64,000 nucleotides of DNA. It comes from Fictibacillus solisalsi (GTDB lineage Bacteria > Bacillota > Bacilli > Bacillales > Fictibacillaceae). Shown piece by piece: positions 29,146 to 37,337 of this stretch. Position 1 is the first letter of the stretch. Every line of letters begins with the position of its first letter. A program made the position numbers and the translations under genes. Location: NCBI RefSeq assembly GCF_900103485.1, contig NZ_FNHW01000001.1, forward strand, positions 3,059,057-3,123,056, written 5' to 3'. The notes below the pieces were generated by a model. The model was not told the origin of the DNA, ran no database searches, and saw only the letters and a list, made by a program, of their open reading frames with translations.

Positions 29146-29895
29146 TTATTGACTATCTCCCATTCCCGTATAGATACGGCCGTTACTGTTACCTGATGCT
29201 CCATAGGCTGATACTAACCGATCGTTGGCTCTTTTTTTGCCTTCAGCAGCCCAGAGAAAACCTCGCCGCATCATAAGAGAAACTTCAGGCATAGCCACAA
29301 TATTTGCTTTATGGCCTAAGGAATTATAGAAGACATATCCCTCACCCCAGCGTTTAGTCCAGACAACAGGCATGTCCACTGCATTATTGGCCGCATGCGG
29401 TCCGTCAACAACCGGGAAGCGCGTCGTTGCCAACACTTCAACAGCTGGATCAACGTGGAGATAATATTGTTCACTCACCACTTTAAAATCAGAGAGGCCT
29501 TCCAAAAGAGGGCTGGTGGAATGCTTAATGTTTACCATGTATTCCACACCATCATTTCCAGGGTGCGCCACCCAGTTTCCGCCCGTCATGAATTGCCAGT
29601 CCACATTGTTTCGGAAAGAGTCGCACATCCCGCCATGGCACCCGGCCAATCCGACACCATTCATTACCGCTTCAGAAATATTAAGGACATATTTCTTTTC
29701 AATATCGCCCATTGTCCAGTGCGGAACGATCAAATCCAATGATTTTAGTTTTTCCGCATCCGCATAGGAATCAAGAGAATTTGAAACCTCTACATTGAAA
29801 TTTTCTTCTTCAAGGATGCCTTTAAAAATATGAGAAATCTGTTCAGGCTCATGACCATCCCAGCCACCCCAAACAATTAATGCGTTTTTTTTCAT
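29146..29895 (-). CDS. ThuA-domain protein
   Basis: 249 residues of the ThuA/glutamine-amidotransferase-like fold. Signatures include IVWGGWDGHEPEQI, a central GVGLAGCHGGMCDSFR, and the C-terminal GEGYVFYNSLGHKANI. In rhizobia ThuA acts with the dehydrogenase ThuB on disaccharides such as trehalose through 3-keto sugars. Here it lies between two Gfo/Idh genes. Its start overlaps the upstream stop codon by four bases (ATGA), showing translational coupling. Confidence 0.9.
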   Translation of the reverse strand: MKKNALIVWGGWDGHEPEQISHIFKGILEEENFNVEVSNSLDSYADAEKLKSLDLIVPHWTMGDIEKKYVLNISEAVMNGVGLAGCHGGMCDSFRNNVDWQFMTGGNWVAHPGNDGVEYMVNIKHSTSPLLEGLSDFKVVSEQYYLHVDPAVEVLATTRFPVVDGPHAANNAVDMPVVWTKRWGEGYVFYNSLGHKANIVAMPEVSLMMRRGFLWAAEGKKRANDRLVSAYGASGNSNGRIYTGMGDSQ

Positions 29896-31082
29896 GGTAT
29901 AATCGCTCCTTTTTTTGTATTTTGAACATCAGAAATTCGGATCCATTGTTCTTTTTCGATTGATAGATCAACTGCTTCCAATACTTCCTGACACTTCACG
30001 CCGTCGTGAAAGTTGGGAACTGGCTGACGTTTTTCTCTGAATGACTCCATTAGCTCTACTATTTCATGGATGAATGTATGTTCATAACCAATCGTATGCC
30101 CTGGCGGCCACCAGTTTTCTGCATAAGCATGCGAAGGATCTGTCGCCAGGACACGACGAAATCCCTGGACATCGTCTCTGTCATCGGCAAAGTAAACCTG
30201 CAGCTCATTCATTCGTTCGAAATCGAAAATGACGCTGCCCTTGCTGCCGTTGATTTCAAACGAATTTTTGCACCGGTGTCCTGTTGCAAAACGAGTGGCT
30301 TCAAAGCTTCCCAGAGCACCGTTAGCAAATCGAGCCAAAAATAGAGTTGCATCATCTACCGTAACTTCGCCTTTTTCATTACTGTCACTTCCTTTTGCAG
30401 ATAAACCAGTCATTTGAGAAGGTAATGGTCTTTCCTTAATAAACGTTTGATTCATGCCTATTACTTCATTGATGTCCCCAATTAAATAGTGGGCTAAATC
30501 GATAAGATGAGCTCCCAGATCTCCGTGAGACCCAGAACCGGCAATATCCTTCTCAAGCCGCCAGACACGCGGGAAATCAGGATCAACGAGCCAATCCTGC
30601 AAAAACCAGGCACGAAAATGATGGATCGTACCTAACTGACGTTCGTCAACAAGCTTTTTAGCCAGCATAACAGCTGGGGCAAAGCGGTAATTAAATCCAA
30701 CCATATGCTTAACGCCTGAGGCTTCAACGGCCTCAAGCATTTCCCTCGAATCCTCCAGTGTAAGCGCTAACGGTTTTTCGCAAAAAACATGTTTGCCAGC
30801 CTGCGCTGCTGCTATTGCTATTTCTTTATGTGTGTTACTAGGAGAATTAATATCAATTAAATCAATATCATCTCTTTCTAAAAGACTCTTCCAGTCAGTT
30901 GAATATTCTTCAAAGCCAAATTGCTTAGCAGCAGCGGCCACACCTTCAGGATCACGGCCGCAAATCACCTTCATTTCAGGATGAACCGTGTTTGGGAAAA
31001 AGAGAGGAATATCCCGGTATGCATGACTGTGTGCTTTACCCATAAATTTATAGCCAATCATTCCAATATTTAGTTTTTCCAT
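29892..31082 (-). CDS. Gfo/Idh/MocA-family oxidoreductase, ThuB-like
   Basis: 396 residues. Rossmann motif IGMIGYKFMGKAHSHAY, catalytic motif FCEKPLAL, and the substrate-domain segment GDLGAHLIDLAHYLIGDI. The GYKFMGKAHSHA start is typical of the ThuB/YcjS branch that oxidises glycosides at C3 with NAD. It is the first gene of the three-gene operon. Its substrate is not deducible from sequence. Confidence 0.9.
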   Translation of the reverse strand: MEKLNIGMIGYKFMGKAHSHAYRDIPLFFPNTVHPEMKVICGRDPEGVAAAAKQFGFEEYSTDWKSLLERDDIDLIDINSPSNTHKEIAIAAAQAGKHVFCEKPLALTLEDSREMLEAVEASGVKHMVGFNYRFAPAVMLAKKLVDERQLGTIHHFRAWFLQDWLVDPDFPRVWRLEKDIAGSGSHGDLGAHLIDLAHYLIGDINEVIGMNQTFIKERPLPSQMTGLSAKGSDSNEKGEVTVDDATLFLARFANGALGSFEATRFATGHRCKNSFEINGSKGSVIFDFERMNELQVYFADDRDDVQGFRRVLATDPSHAYAENWWPPGHTIGYEHTFIHEIVELMESFREKRQPVPNFHDGVKCQEVLEAVDLSIEKEQWIRISDVQNTKKGAIIP

Positions 31083-31456
31083 AGCCTATCTCCTTGAATA
31101 GTAGTTTAAGAGAATCATTCATAGTTATCATTACTTGTATCTGCCGAAGCTCTCTTACTCGTTCAGTTTGATGTGAAAATTCCAGTCTGTCCGAGACAGG
31201 GATTTATTTTGTGGACAATAGATACGGCACTCGTAAATTTCGGTAATCATTCAATCTGACCATCCTTGAATTTCAGCCCTCCCTATTCACAATTAAACTT
31301 TTTGAATAGTATAACATTTTACACTAAGTTTGGATATTAAATAAACAAAGTTTTTCATTTCGATTTTGACTAGAAAAGAACTTTTGCCGGCTGAAATCGG
31401 AAGGCCTGTTTATTTGCGTGTGGTGGCGCGTTAGATCCTTACTCCAAAACAGTACG

Positions 31457-31486
31457 GGCCGTCTCTCCCTCAGACGGCCTTTTTTT
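31457..31486 (+). terminator. Orphan plus-strand terminator
   Basis: GGCCGTCT (31457-31464) pairs with AGACGGCC (31472-31479), followed by seven Ts. No plus-strand gene precedes it, so it may end a small RNA or mark a lost gene. Confidence 0.75.
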
Positions 31487-31506
31487 GTGAGTTTGGTGTC
31501 GGCGTT

Positions 31507-31548
31507 TGCTGCGGTTCGACAAAGAATAGCTGCAAATCACGTCATTTT
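31507..31548. repeat. Two-unit remnant of the 21-bp repeat family (copy C)
   Basis: Two 21-base units equivalent to the fifth and sixth units of the arrays at 11616 and 12868: TGCTGCGGTTCGACAAAGAA (plus T), then AGCTGCAAATCACGTCATTT (plus T). It shares 18 bases, from TGCGGTTCGACA onward, with unit 5 of copy A. This shows the family is dispersed in the chromosome. Confidence 0.8.
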
Positions 31549-31564
31549 CTTAATTGAGCAAACA

Positions 31565-31593
31565 AAAAAGCTGACGTTGTTGGTCAGCTTTTT
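31565..31593. terminator. Terminator overlapping the IclR stop codon
   Basis: AAAAAGCTGAC (31565-31575) pairs with GTCAGCTTTTT (31583-31593). The IclR stop (31584-31586) and last two codons are inside the hairpin arm. Confidence 0.8.
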
Positions 31594-32342
31594 CCTTGGT
31601 AACCCAATTCATTAGAGACTTCTAAAGCGACATCTTTGACCATTTCCTGATACGTTTCCACAATATCCGGAGTAAATCGTATACTTGGTCCCGATATGCC
31701 AATCGATGCCTTTACTTCTCCTTTTACATTGAATACGGGAGCCGCAGCACCAGATACCCCAATTCCCCGTTCATCAAAACTATAACTTGAATGCGTCTGG
31801 CGAATTACCGCTAGTTCATTTATCAATTTCTCTCCCTGCTCCCCAGGTACACTTGTCAATTCCCTCTCAATAAAATCCTCATCCTGAAAAGCCAATATCG
31901 CTTTCCCGCCTGCTCCTGCCCATAACGGCAGCTGTTCACCGACCTTAACAATATGCTGAACCGAGTGCTTGCTTCCAAAGCGTTGCACACATACACGTTG
32001 ATGTCCTTCAAGTAAATATAACGTTACGGTCTCTCGTGTATCGTCTCTTAACTTTTCCATAAAAGGCTTTGCAGTTTCTTTAATTTCAATGGTTTTTTCG
32101 GCAATTTGGCCCCAAAAATAAAGTTTTTTTCCGAGTCTGTATTTAAGGGTATTTCCATCTTTTTGTACGAGTCCATTTTGTTCTAAAGTAGCTAGCAGCC
32201 TAGTTGTAGTAGATTTCGCAAGTTCAATTTTCTTGGAAATTTCAGTGAGCGTAAGTTCGGGCTGCTCATAGGTAAAGCACTCTAAGATATCAATCGAACG
32301 CTGCAGGGTTCGAATCCCTTTCCCCGTATCATTATCATTCAT
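31584..32342 (-). CDS. IclR-family transcriptional regulator
   Basis: 252 residues from the chosen ATG, which has GGAGG ten bases upstream; the frame is open a further 26 codons. The N-terminal winged helix reads LTEISKKIELAKSTTTRLLATLEQNGLV. The C-terminal effector domain contains LPLWAGAGGKAILAF and FDERGIGVSGAAAPVF, with GEVKASIGISGP near the end. It is divergent from the CoA-transferase/lyase/transporter operon and a 21-base palindrome lies between them, so it very likely controls that operon. Confidence 0.92.
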   Translation of the reverse strand: MNDNDTGKGIRTLQRSIDILECFTYEQPELTLTEISKKIELAKSTTTRLLATLEQNGLVQKDGNTLKYRLGKKLYFWGQIAEKTIEIKETAKPFMEKLRDDTRETVTLYLLEGHQRVCVQRFGSKHSVQHIVKVGEQLPLWAGAGGKAILAFQDEDFIERELTSVPGEQGEKLINELAVIRQTHSSYSFDERGIGVSGAAAPVFNVKGEVKASIGISGPSIRFTPDIVETYQEMVKDVALEVSNELGYQGKS

Positions 32343-32478
32343 TAAACAACAACCTCCACTTCCTCCGTCCATATCTATAGCCATTTTATCGTTCAATTTC
32401 CAATTAAACCAGTCAGGCATCCTGAAAAAATTTTCTTAAAATTCTTATTTATCATAGACTTTTTCACTTCTCTTCACT

Positions 32479-32484
32479 ATAATC
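32479..32484 (+). promoter_or_regulatory. Predicted -10 of the CoA-transferase operon
   Basis: TATAAT within CACTATAATCC; the upstream TAGACTTTTTC region could serve as a weak -35. The IclR palindrome lies downstream of it. Confidence 0.45.
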
Positions 32485-32511
32485 CTATTTATAGTTCCAT
32501 TAAATGATACT

Positions 32512-32532
32512 TAGTTCCACTAAGTGGAACTA
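32512..32532. promoter_or_regulatory. Predicted IclR operator
   Basis: TAGTTCCACT and AGTGGAACTA flank a single central A, a 21-base near-perfect palindrome. A degenerate copy, TAGTTCCATTAAATGATACT, starts exactly 20 bases upstream (32492), two helical turns away. It sits just before the ribosome site of the CoA-transferase gene. Confidence 0.7.
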
Positions 32533-32550
32533 TTGAAGAGGAGGTAAATT

Positions 32551-33750
32551 ATGAACACTGGGCCTTTACATGGAATACGCATTATTGACATGGCAACAAT
32601 GATTGCGGCCCCTTATGGAGCAACATTATTAGCAGACCTTGGAGCTGATGTAACAAAAATTGAGATGCCTGGAAAAGGCGATACACTAAGGTCTGTCGGC
32701 CCGTGGAAAGGCAAGGAACCTTTAAGATGGCCAGGTATGTCCCGCAATAAGAAATCCATCACATTGGATCTTCGTACAGAAGAAGGAAAAGAAATCCTCA
32801 AGAAATTAGTCGTTCATACGGATGTAATAATAGAAAATTTCCGTCCCGGGACTTTAGAAAAGTGGAACTTGGATTATGACGTTTTGAAAAAAGCAAATCC
32901 TAAACTAATCATAGTAAGTGTGTCCGGATACGGAAAAACAGGGCCATATAAAGAGAAGGCGGGATTCGGTACACCTGGTTCCGCTTTTAGTGGCTATACC
33001 TATCTCCAAGGCTATCCTGATCGTCCGCCAGTAAGTCCTGCCTTTTCACTTTTAGATTATGTAACCGGCGTATATGTGGCTTTCTCTACTGTAAGCGCTC
33101 TCTATTATCAAGAAAAAAATGGTGTTGATGTTGGCCAGCTCGTTGAATTAGGATTGTATGAATCAATGTTCCGCATGATGGAATTTTTGGTGGCGGAATA
33201 TGACCAGATGGGGGTTGTAAGAGAACGGGCACCCGGACTTAAAGGACACTCCAGCCCTGCCGGCACGTATGAAACAAAGGATGGAAAATTTGTGGTGTTG
33301 GTTTGCAGCACAGACCCCACATTCAACAGGTTGGCCAAAGCAATGGATCGGCTGGATATGCTAGAGGATGAACGATACGATACTAATGCCGCAAGACTTC
33401 AAAATGATGCAAAAGTACAGGAAGTTGTTAAAGAGTGGATCTCACAATTCACTCAGGCAGAGCTTCAAAAGAAGCTTGATGCCTTCGGAGTGCCGGTTAG
33501 CCCTATTTACAGCATTGAAGACATTTTCAATGATGCTCAATATCAAGCCAGGAAAAATATTATTGAAGTGGATCACCCCCGTTTAGGAAAAATCAAGGTG
33601 CCCAATGTTATTCCTAACTTTTCAGCGACACCTGGCAGCATCCGATTCCGCGCACCTGAACTCGGTGAGCATAACAAAGAAATTTTGATAGATTTACTCG
33701 GTCTCTCTACCGAAGAAGTAAATCAATTAGAAAAGAAAGGAGTTATTTAA
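32551..33750 (+). CDS. CaiB/BaiF class III CoA-transferase
   Basis: 399 residues. The catalytic Asp is at residue 169 (FSLLDYVTG), exactly the position known from formyl-CoA transferase. Other signatures are LADLGADVTKIEMPGKGDTLR, MSRNKKSITLDLRTEEG and ADVIIENFRPG-like DVIIENFRPG. It moves CoA between a donor such as succinyl-CoA and a free carboxylic acid. AGAGGAGG precedes the ATG. It is followed after three bases by an HMG-CoA-lyase-like gene, so the acceptor is probably a beta-hydroxy acid whose CoA ester can be split by a retro-aldol step. Confidence 0.92.
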   Translation: MNTGPLHGIRIIDMATMIAAPYGATLLADLGADVTKIEMPGKGDTLRSVGPWKGKEPLRWPGMSRNKKSITLDLRTEEGKEILKKLVVHTDVIIENFRPGTLEKWNLDYDVLKKANPKLIIVSVSGYGKTGPYKEKAGFGTPGSAFSGYTYLQGYPDRPPVSPAFSLLDYVTGVYVAFSTVSALYYQEKNGVDVGQLVELGLYESMFRMMEFLVAEYDQMGVVRERAPGLKGHSSPAGTYETKDGKFVVLVCSTDPTFNRLAKAMDRLDMLEDERYDTNAARLQNDAKVQEVVKEWISQFTQAELQKKLDAFGVPVSPIYSIEDIFNDAQYQARKNIIEVDHPRLGKIKVPNVIPNFSATPGSIRFRAPELGEHNKEILIDLLGLSTEEVNQLEKKGVI

Positions 33751-33753
33751 AAC

Positions 33754-34704
33754 ATGAACTATGTTCTCCCATCAGAAGTAGAGATTTGCGAAGTTGCGCC
33801 GAGAGATGGTTTTCAAGCTGAAAAGGAATGGATTCCGACCTCTAAAAAGGTAGAAATTATTCGCCGCTTGGCTGCAAGTGGCATTACCTCTATGGAAATC
33901 ACCTCTTTTGTTCACCCGAAAGCAATACCTCAGTTGAAGGATGCAGAAGAAGTTATAGCATGTGTAAATGATTTGACCAATATAAAATTTCGTGCGCTTA
34001 TACCGAACAAAAAAGGTGCAGAGCGTGCAATAAACGCAGGAATCAAAAAAGTTAAGTTACTATTGTCTGCTACAGATTCACATAGCCTTTCCAACGCAAA
34101 CAGCCTTGTAAAAGATGTACAGGAAAGCCAATTAGAAATTGTAGAACTCGCCAACAAAAAGAACGTTAAAATATCAGGTTCCATTGCGGTTGCCTTTGGT
34201 TGTCCATATGAAGGCCAAGTTTCTATAGATCAACTGCATCGTATACTTCAGAGGTATTCCAATATGGGTGTTCTTGAAGTTTCATTGGCTGACACAACCG
34301 GCATGGCCAATCCTAAGCAAGTTTTTGAAACGCTAGGGAACGTAAGAAATGCGTTTCCCCACATGGCTTTTTCGATGCACTTTCATAATACGAGGGGCAT
34401 GGCTTTTGCAAATGTAATTGCATCGATGCAACAAGGGATTACGAACTTCGATAGTTCTATTGCTGGTCTTGGAGGGTGCCCATATGCCCCGGGAGCTTCA
34501 GGTAACATCGCGAGTGAAGATCTGGTGCATTCTCTTCACGAGATGGATGTTAAAACAGGAATTCACCTGCCATCACTACTCGAAACTGCAAGATTTGTGA
34601 AAGAAGAAATTGGACACGATGGAGGAAGCTTTGTATTAAATGCCGGGCCATGTTCCCAACTCCATGAAAAACCCAGTGGACAGGAGAAGCTTATACAACA
34701 TTAG
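33754..34704 (+). CDS. Hydroxymethylglutaryl-CoA lyase-like enzyme
   Basis: 316 residues of the HMGL/pyruvate-carboxyltransferase TIM-barrel family. The N-terminal catalytic motif is CEVAPRDGFQAEKEW (Arg-Asp pair). The metal ligands are in SMHFHNTRGMAFAN. The HMG-CoA-lyase signature loop is SSIAGLGGCPYAPGASGNIASEDL, which carries the reactive Cys and the Asn ligand. It should cleave HMG-CoA or a close analogue to acetyl-CoA and a keto acid. GAAAGGAG lies 11 bases upstream. Confidence 0.9.
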   Translation: MNYVLPSEVEICEVAPRDGFQAEKEWIPTSKKVEIIRRLAASGITSMEITSFVHPKAIPQLKDAEEVIACVNDLTNIKFRALIPNKKGAERAINAGIKKVKLLLSATDSHSLSNANSLVKDVQESQLEIVELANKKNVKISGSIAVAFGCPYEGQVSIDQLHRILQRYSNMGVLEVSLADTTGMANPKQVFETLGNVRNAFPHMAFSMHFHNTRGMAFANVIASMQQGITNFDSSIAGLGGCPYAPGASGNIASEDLVHSLHEMDVKTGIHLPSLLETARFVKEEIGHDGGSFVLNAGPCSQLHEKPSGQEKLIQH

Positions 34705-34727
34705 GGAGGTGCCTTCCTAACAGAATA

Positions 34728-34744
34728 CTGAAAGCGCATTCAAA
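34728..34744 (+). promoter_or_regulatory. cre (CcpA) site overlapping the CitMHS ribosome site
   Basis: TGAAAGCGCATTCA matches the 14-base cre core TGNAANCGNWNNCA completely. The site runs into AAAGGAGG, the ribosome site of the transporter gene, so bound CcpA would block transcription into the third gene only. Confidence 0.75.
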
Positions 34745-34756
34745 GGAGGTTTTATC

Positions 34757-36061
34757 GTGATAACATTTTTGAGTTTTGCCATGATCATCGTTTTTATGTA
34801 TTTAATCATGAGTAAAAAGTTATCTGCATTAAATGCTCTAATTCTTGTCCCTGTGGTTTTCGCCTTGCTTGGCGGCTTTACGAATTTAGGTCCCATGATG
34901 CTTAAGGGGATAGAATCGGTGGCTTCAACAGGGATCATGCTTGTGTTTGCCATCCTGTACTTTGGAGTCTTAATCGATGCGGGCATGTTTGATCCACTTG
35001 TTAATAAAGTGGTTCAGCTTGTTAAAGGTGATCCGGTGAAGATTACGATAGGTACGGCCGCCTTATCTTTGCTAGTAGGATTAGATGGTGATGGAACGAT
35101 TACCTATATGATCGTTGTTACTGCTCTTTTGCCAATCTATAAGCGGCTGGGAATGAATCCTTTAATATTGGCCTGTCTTCCTGCATTGTCCATGGGCATC
35201 ATGAACATTCTTCCTTGGGGAGGGCCAACTGCCAGAGTTTTATCCGTTTTAAAACTGGATACCTCCGAACTTCTAGTCCCCATCATTCCAGCGATGATTG
35301 CCGGTGTTCTTTGGATTTTTGCCGTTGCCCTTTTCCTTGGAAAACGGGAAAGATCCAGACTGGGAATTACTAAAGACCACTCCCTTGCAATTCAGGAACT
35401 GGCAATTTCCACTGCTGATCATCAACAGGATCAAAGTCTAAAGCGTCCAAAACTCTTCTGGTTTAACCTTTTGTTTACCTTTTTTCTGGTGGCAGCACTG
35501 TTAACTAACCTGCTTCCCATTCCTGTATTATTCATGCTCGGTTTTTCTATCATTCTGGTCGCCAATTATCCCAGGCTTGAGGATCAAAAGGAACGGCTAC
35601 AGGCACATGCAGGCAACATATTAACTGTTGTTCCTCTCGTTTTTGCTGCAGGAATTTTCACCGGAATATTAGAAGGAACCAAAATGGTTGATGCCATGGC
35701 TGGGGCACTGGTCTCTATTATCCCGGACTTTATGGGACCACAGTTGCCGTTAATCACTTCTATTACCAGCATGCCATTTACGTTTATTATGGCCAATGAT
35801 CCCTACTATTTTGGTATTATTCCGATACTGGCCAAAACAGCTTCACAATTCGGCATAGAGCCTATTGAGATCGGCATGGCTTCTTTACTCGGACAACCTC
35901 TTCATTTGCTTAGCCCACTGGTGGGTTCCGTATATGTATTAATAGGCTTAGCTGGAATTGAATTCAGGGATCATATTCGATTCACTGCGAAATATGCAGT
36001 TGGCACCGCGCTGGTCATGACTATTGCTGGAATTTTAAGTGGGGCACTCTCTATCTTTTAA
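34757..36061 (+). CDS. CitMHS-family citrate/metal-type transporter
   Basis: 434-residue membrane protein with about 12 helices. Family signatures include AILYFGVLIDAGMFDPLV, VGLDGDGTITYMIVVTAL and MGIMNILPWGGPTARVLS in the first half, and FIMANDPYYFGIIPILAKTA in the second. The start is GTG with AAAGGAGG seven bases upstream. CitM-type proteins take up metal-citrate complexes. In this operon the substrate is more likely a citrate-like branched hydroxy acid matched to the CoA-transferase and lyase. Confidence 0.9.
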   Translation: MITFLSFAMIIVFMYLIMSKKLSALNALILVPVVFALLGGFTNLGPMMLKGIESVASTGIMLVFAILYFGVLIDAGMFDPLVNKVVQLVKGDPVKITIGTAALSLLVGLDGDGTITYMIVVTALLPIYKRLGMNPLILACLPALSMGIMNILPWGGPTARVLSVLKLDTSELLVPIIPAMIAGVLWIFAVALFLGKRERSRLGITKDHSLAIQELAISTADHQQDQSLKRPKLFWFNLLFTFFLVAALLTNLLPIPVLFMLGFSIILVANYPRLEDQKERLQAHAGNILTVVPLVFAAGIFTGILEGTKMVDAMAGALVSIIPDFMGPQLPLITSITSMPFTFIMANDPYYFGIIPILAKTASQFGIEPIEIGMASLLGQPLHLLSPLVGSVYVLIGLAGIEFRDHIRFTAKYAVGTALVMTIAGILSGALSIF

Positions 36062-36074
36062 CAAGGAAATCCAA

Positions 36075-36112
36075 AAAAAAGAAATGACCTCTACTTATTC
36101 GGTCATTTCTTT
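36075..36112. terminator. Bidirectional terminator between CitMHS and MFS genes
   Basis: AAAGAAATGACC pairs with GGTCATTTCTTT around an 11-base loop, with As on the left and Ts on the right. It serves two convergent genes. Confidence 0.85.
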
Positions 36113-36117
36113 CCACT

Positions 36118-37317
36118 TTATGAAACCTGCTTTACAGTTGGCATAGCCTCTGTCCGTCCAGGGTGTGTTTTGATAAACAGGGAGACCACGAAGCCTGCCG
36201 CCATAACCAGGCTCAAGATCTCAAAGGCACTCTGATAGGAAACGTGGCTCATTAAATAGAGTGCGGCGGTGGGTCCTGTGCTCGCGCCTAAAAACAAAAT
36301 AAAAGCGTTGAAGGAAATGGCGCTTCCCTTTGCAGGTCCTGCCAAATGATTTATGAGCGTTATCGAAATTGGCGTGATCAACGCGATTCCGGCAACAAAA
36401 AGAACTGTGGTGAACACAAGCATCGGCAAATTATGGCTGAAACCAAGTCCAACCAGACCGGCAACACTTAACACCAGACTGCCGCGGAGCATCAGGCCAT
36501 TCCCCAGTTTTTTCGCCATTCCCCCGGCAAATGGCGACAGCAGCATCCCAATAATGCCGAAGGCCCGTACCCACAAGATCTGCTGGGCAGACAGTTCCCA
36601 TTCTGGAGAAGCGAGATAATTCCCTAAAACGGAATACATGCCAACCAGTGACAGCAGAAGAGTAAATGTAATGATGTAGATCATCATCAGCTGTCCATTT
36701 CGGAACAACAGTTTCGTTTGCTTGAATTGTGCGAACACACTGCCCTTGGCTCGCGGAAGATTATCCTTCGGTAAAAAGAAAATAACCAGCAGGCTTGAAA
36801 CCAGGTAAACCACACCCAAAATGGTAAAGATGGCGTGCCATCCATACGCATGGTTAACGGCCCCGCTAAACACCTGCCCCACCACACTTGCCATCAAAAG
36901 GCCCGAGCTGATAAAACCGACTGCTGTCAGCCGTTTTTTCGGTGGAAACATTTCTGCGGCATATACAAAAGAGATTGGTGCAAACGCGGCTGCAATCAAT
37001 CCTTCAAGCGCCCGAAGCGTGACCAATCCGGAAAAATGATCCACAAATCCAATAACAAAAGAAACGATTGTTAACGCACTAATGCTGCAGGCAAGGAAAA
37101 CCTTACGGCCATACTTGTCGGAAAATGGCCCGTACAGCAGGCATCCGACCGCGTAACATAACGAAAACGCACTGCCAATCCAGGCTGCCTGATTGGCCGT
37201 AACATGAAAAGTGTCCGTGAACACGGTGGTGAGCGGGATGGTCACATACATACTCGAGATGATGACCAATCCGCTCCACAATAAAATAAGGGTCATAATT
37301 GAATATTTCTTTTCCAC
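36118..37317 (-). CDS. MFS drug-type efflux transporter
   Basis: 399 residues, 12 predicted helices. The loop 2-3 motif YGPFSDKYGRKVFL is the MFS motif A, and FISSGLLMASVVGQVFSGAV fits motif C of proton-drug antiporters. The start is GTG with AAAGGAG seven bases upstream. It is transcribed with the TetR gene just upstream, typical of a locally controlled efflux pump. Confidence 0.88.
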   Translation of the reverse strand: MEKKYSIMTLILLWSGLVIISSMYVTIPLTTVFTDTFHVTANQAAWIGSAFSLCYAVGCLLYGPFSDKYGRKVFLACSISALTIVSFVIGFVDHFSGLVTLRALEGLIAAAFAPISFVYAAEMFPPKKRLTAVGFISSGLLMASVVGQVFSGAVNHAYGWHAIFTILGVVYLVSSLLVIFFLPKDNLPRAKGSVFAQFKQTKLLFRNGQLMMIYIITFTLLLSLVGMYSVLGNYLASPEWELSAQQILWVRAFGIIGMLLSPFAGGMAKKLGNGLMLRGSLVLSVAGLVGLGFSHNLPMLVFTTVLFVAGIALITPISITLINHLAGPAKGSAISFNAFILFLGASTGPTAALYLMSHVSYQSAFEILSLVMAAGFVVSLFIKTHPGRTEAMPTVKQVS

Positions 37318-37337
37318 TACCGATCTCCTTTACTTTC

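Larger units (their letters stand above)
31083..31583. other. 500-base region without a gene
   Basis: It holds the upstream region of the Gfo-ThuA operon, a plus-strand terminator with no gene (31457-31486), a two-unit remnant of the 21-bp repeat (31507-31548) and the IclR terminator. A 29-codon open stretch just before the orphan terminator ends GRPVYLRVVAR and then a stop. I could not match it to anything. Confidence 0.6.
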
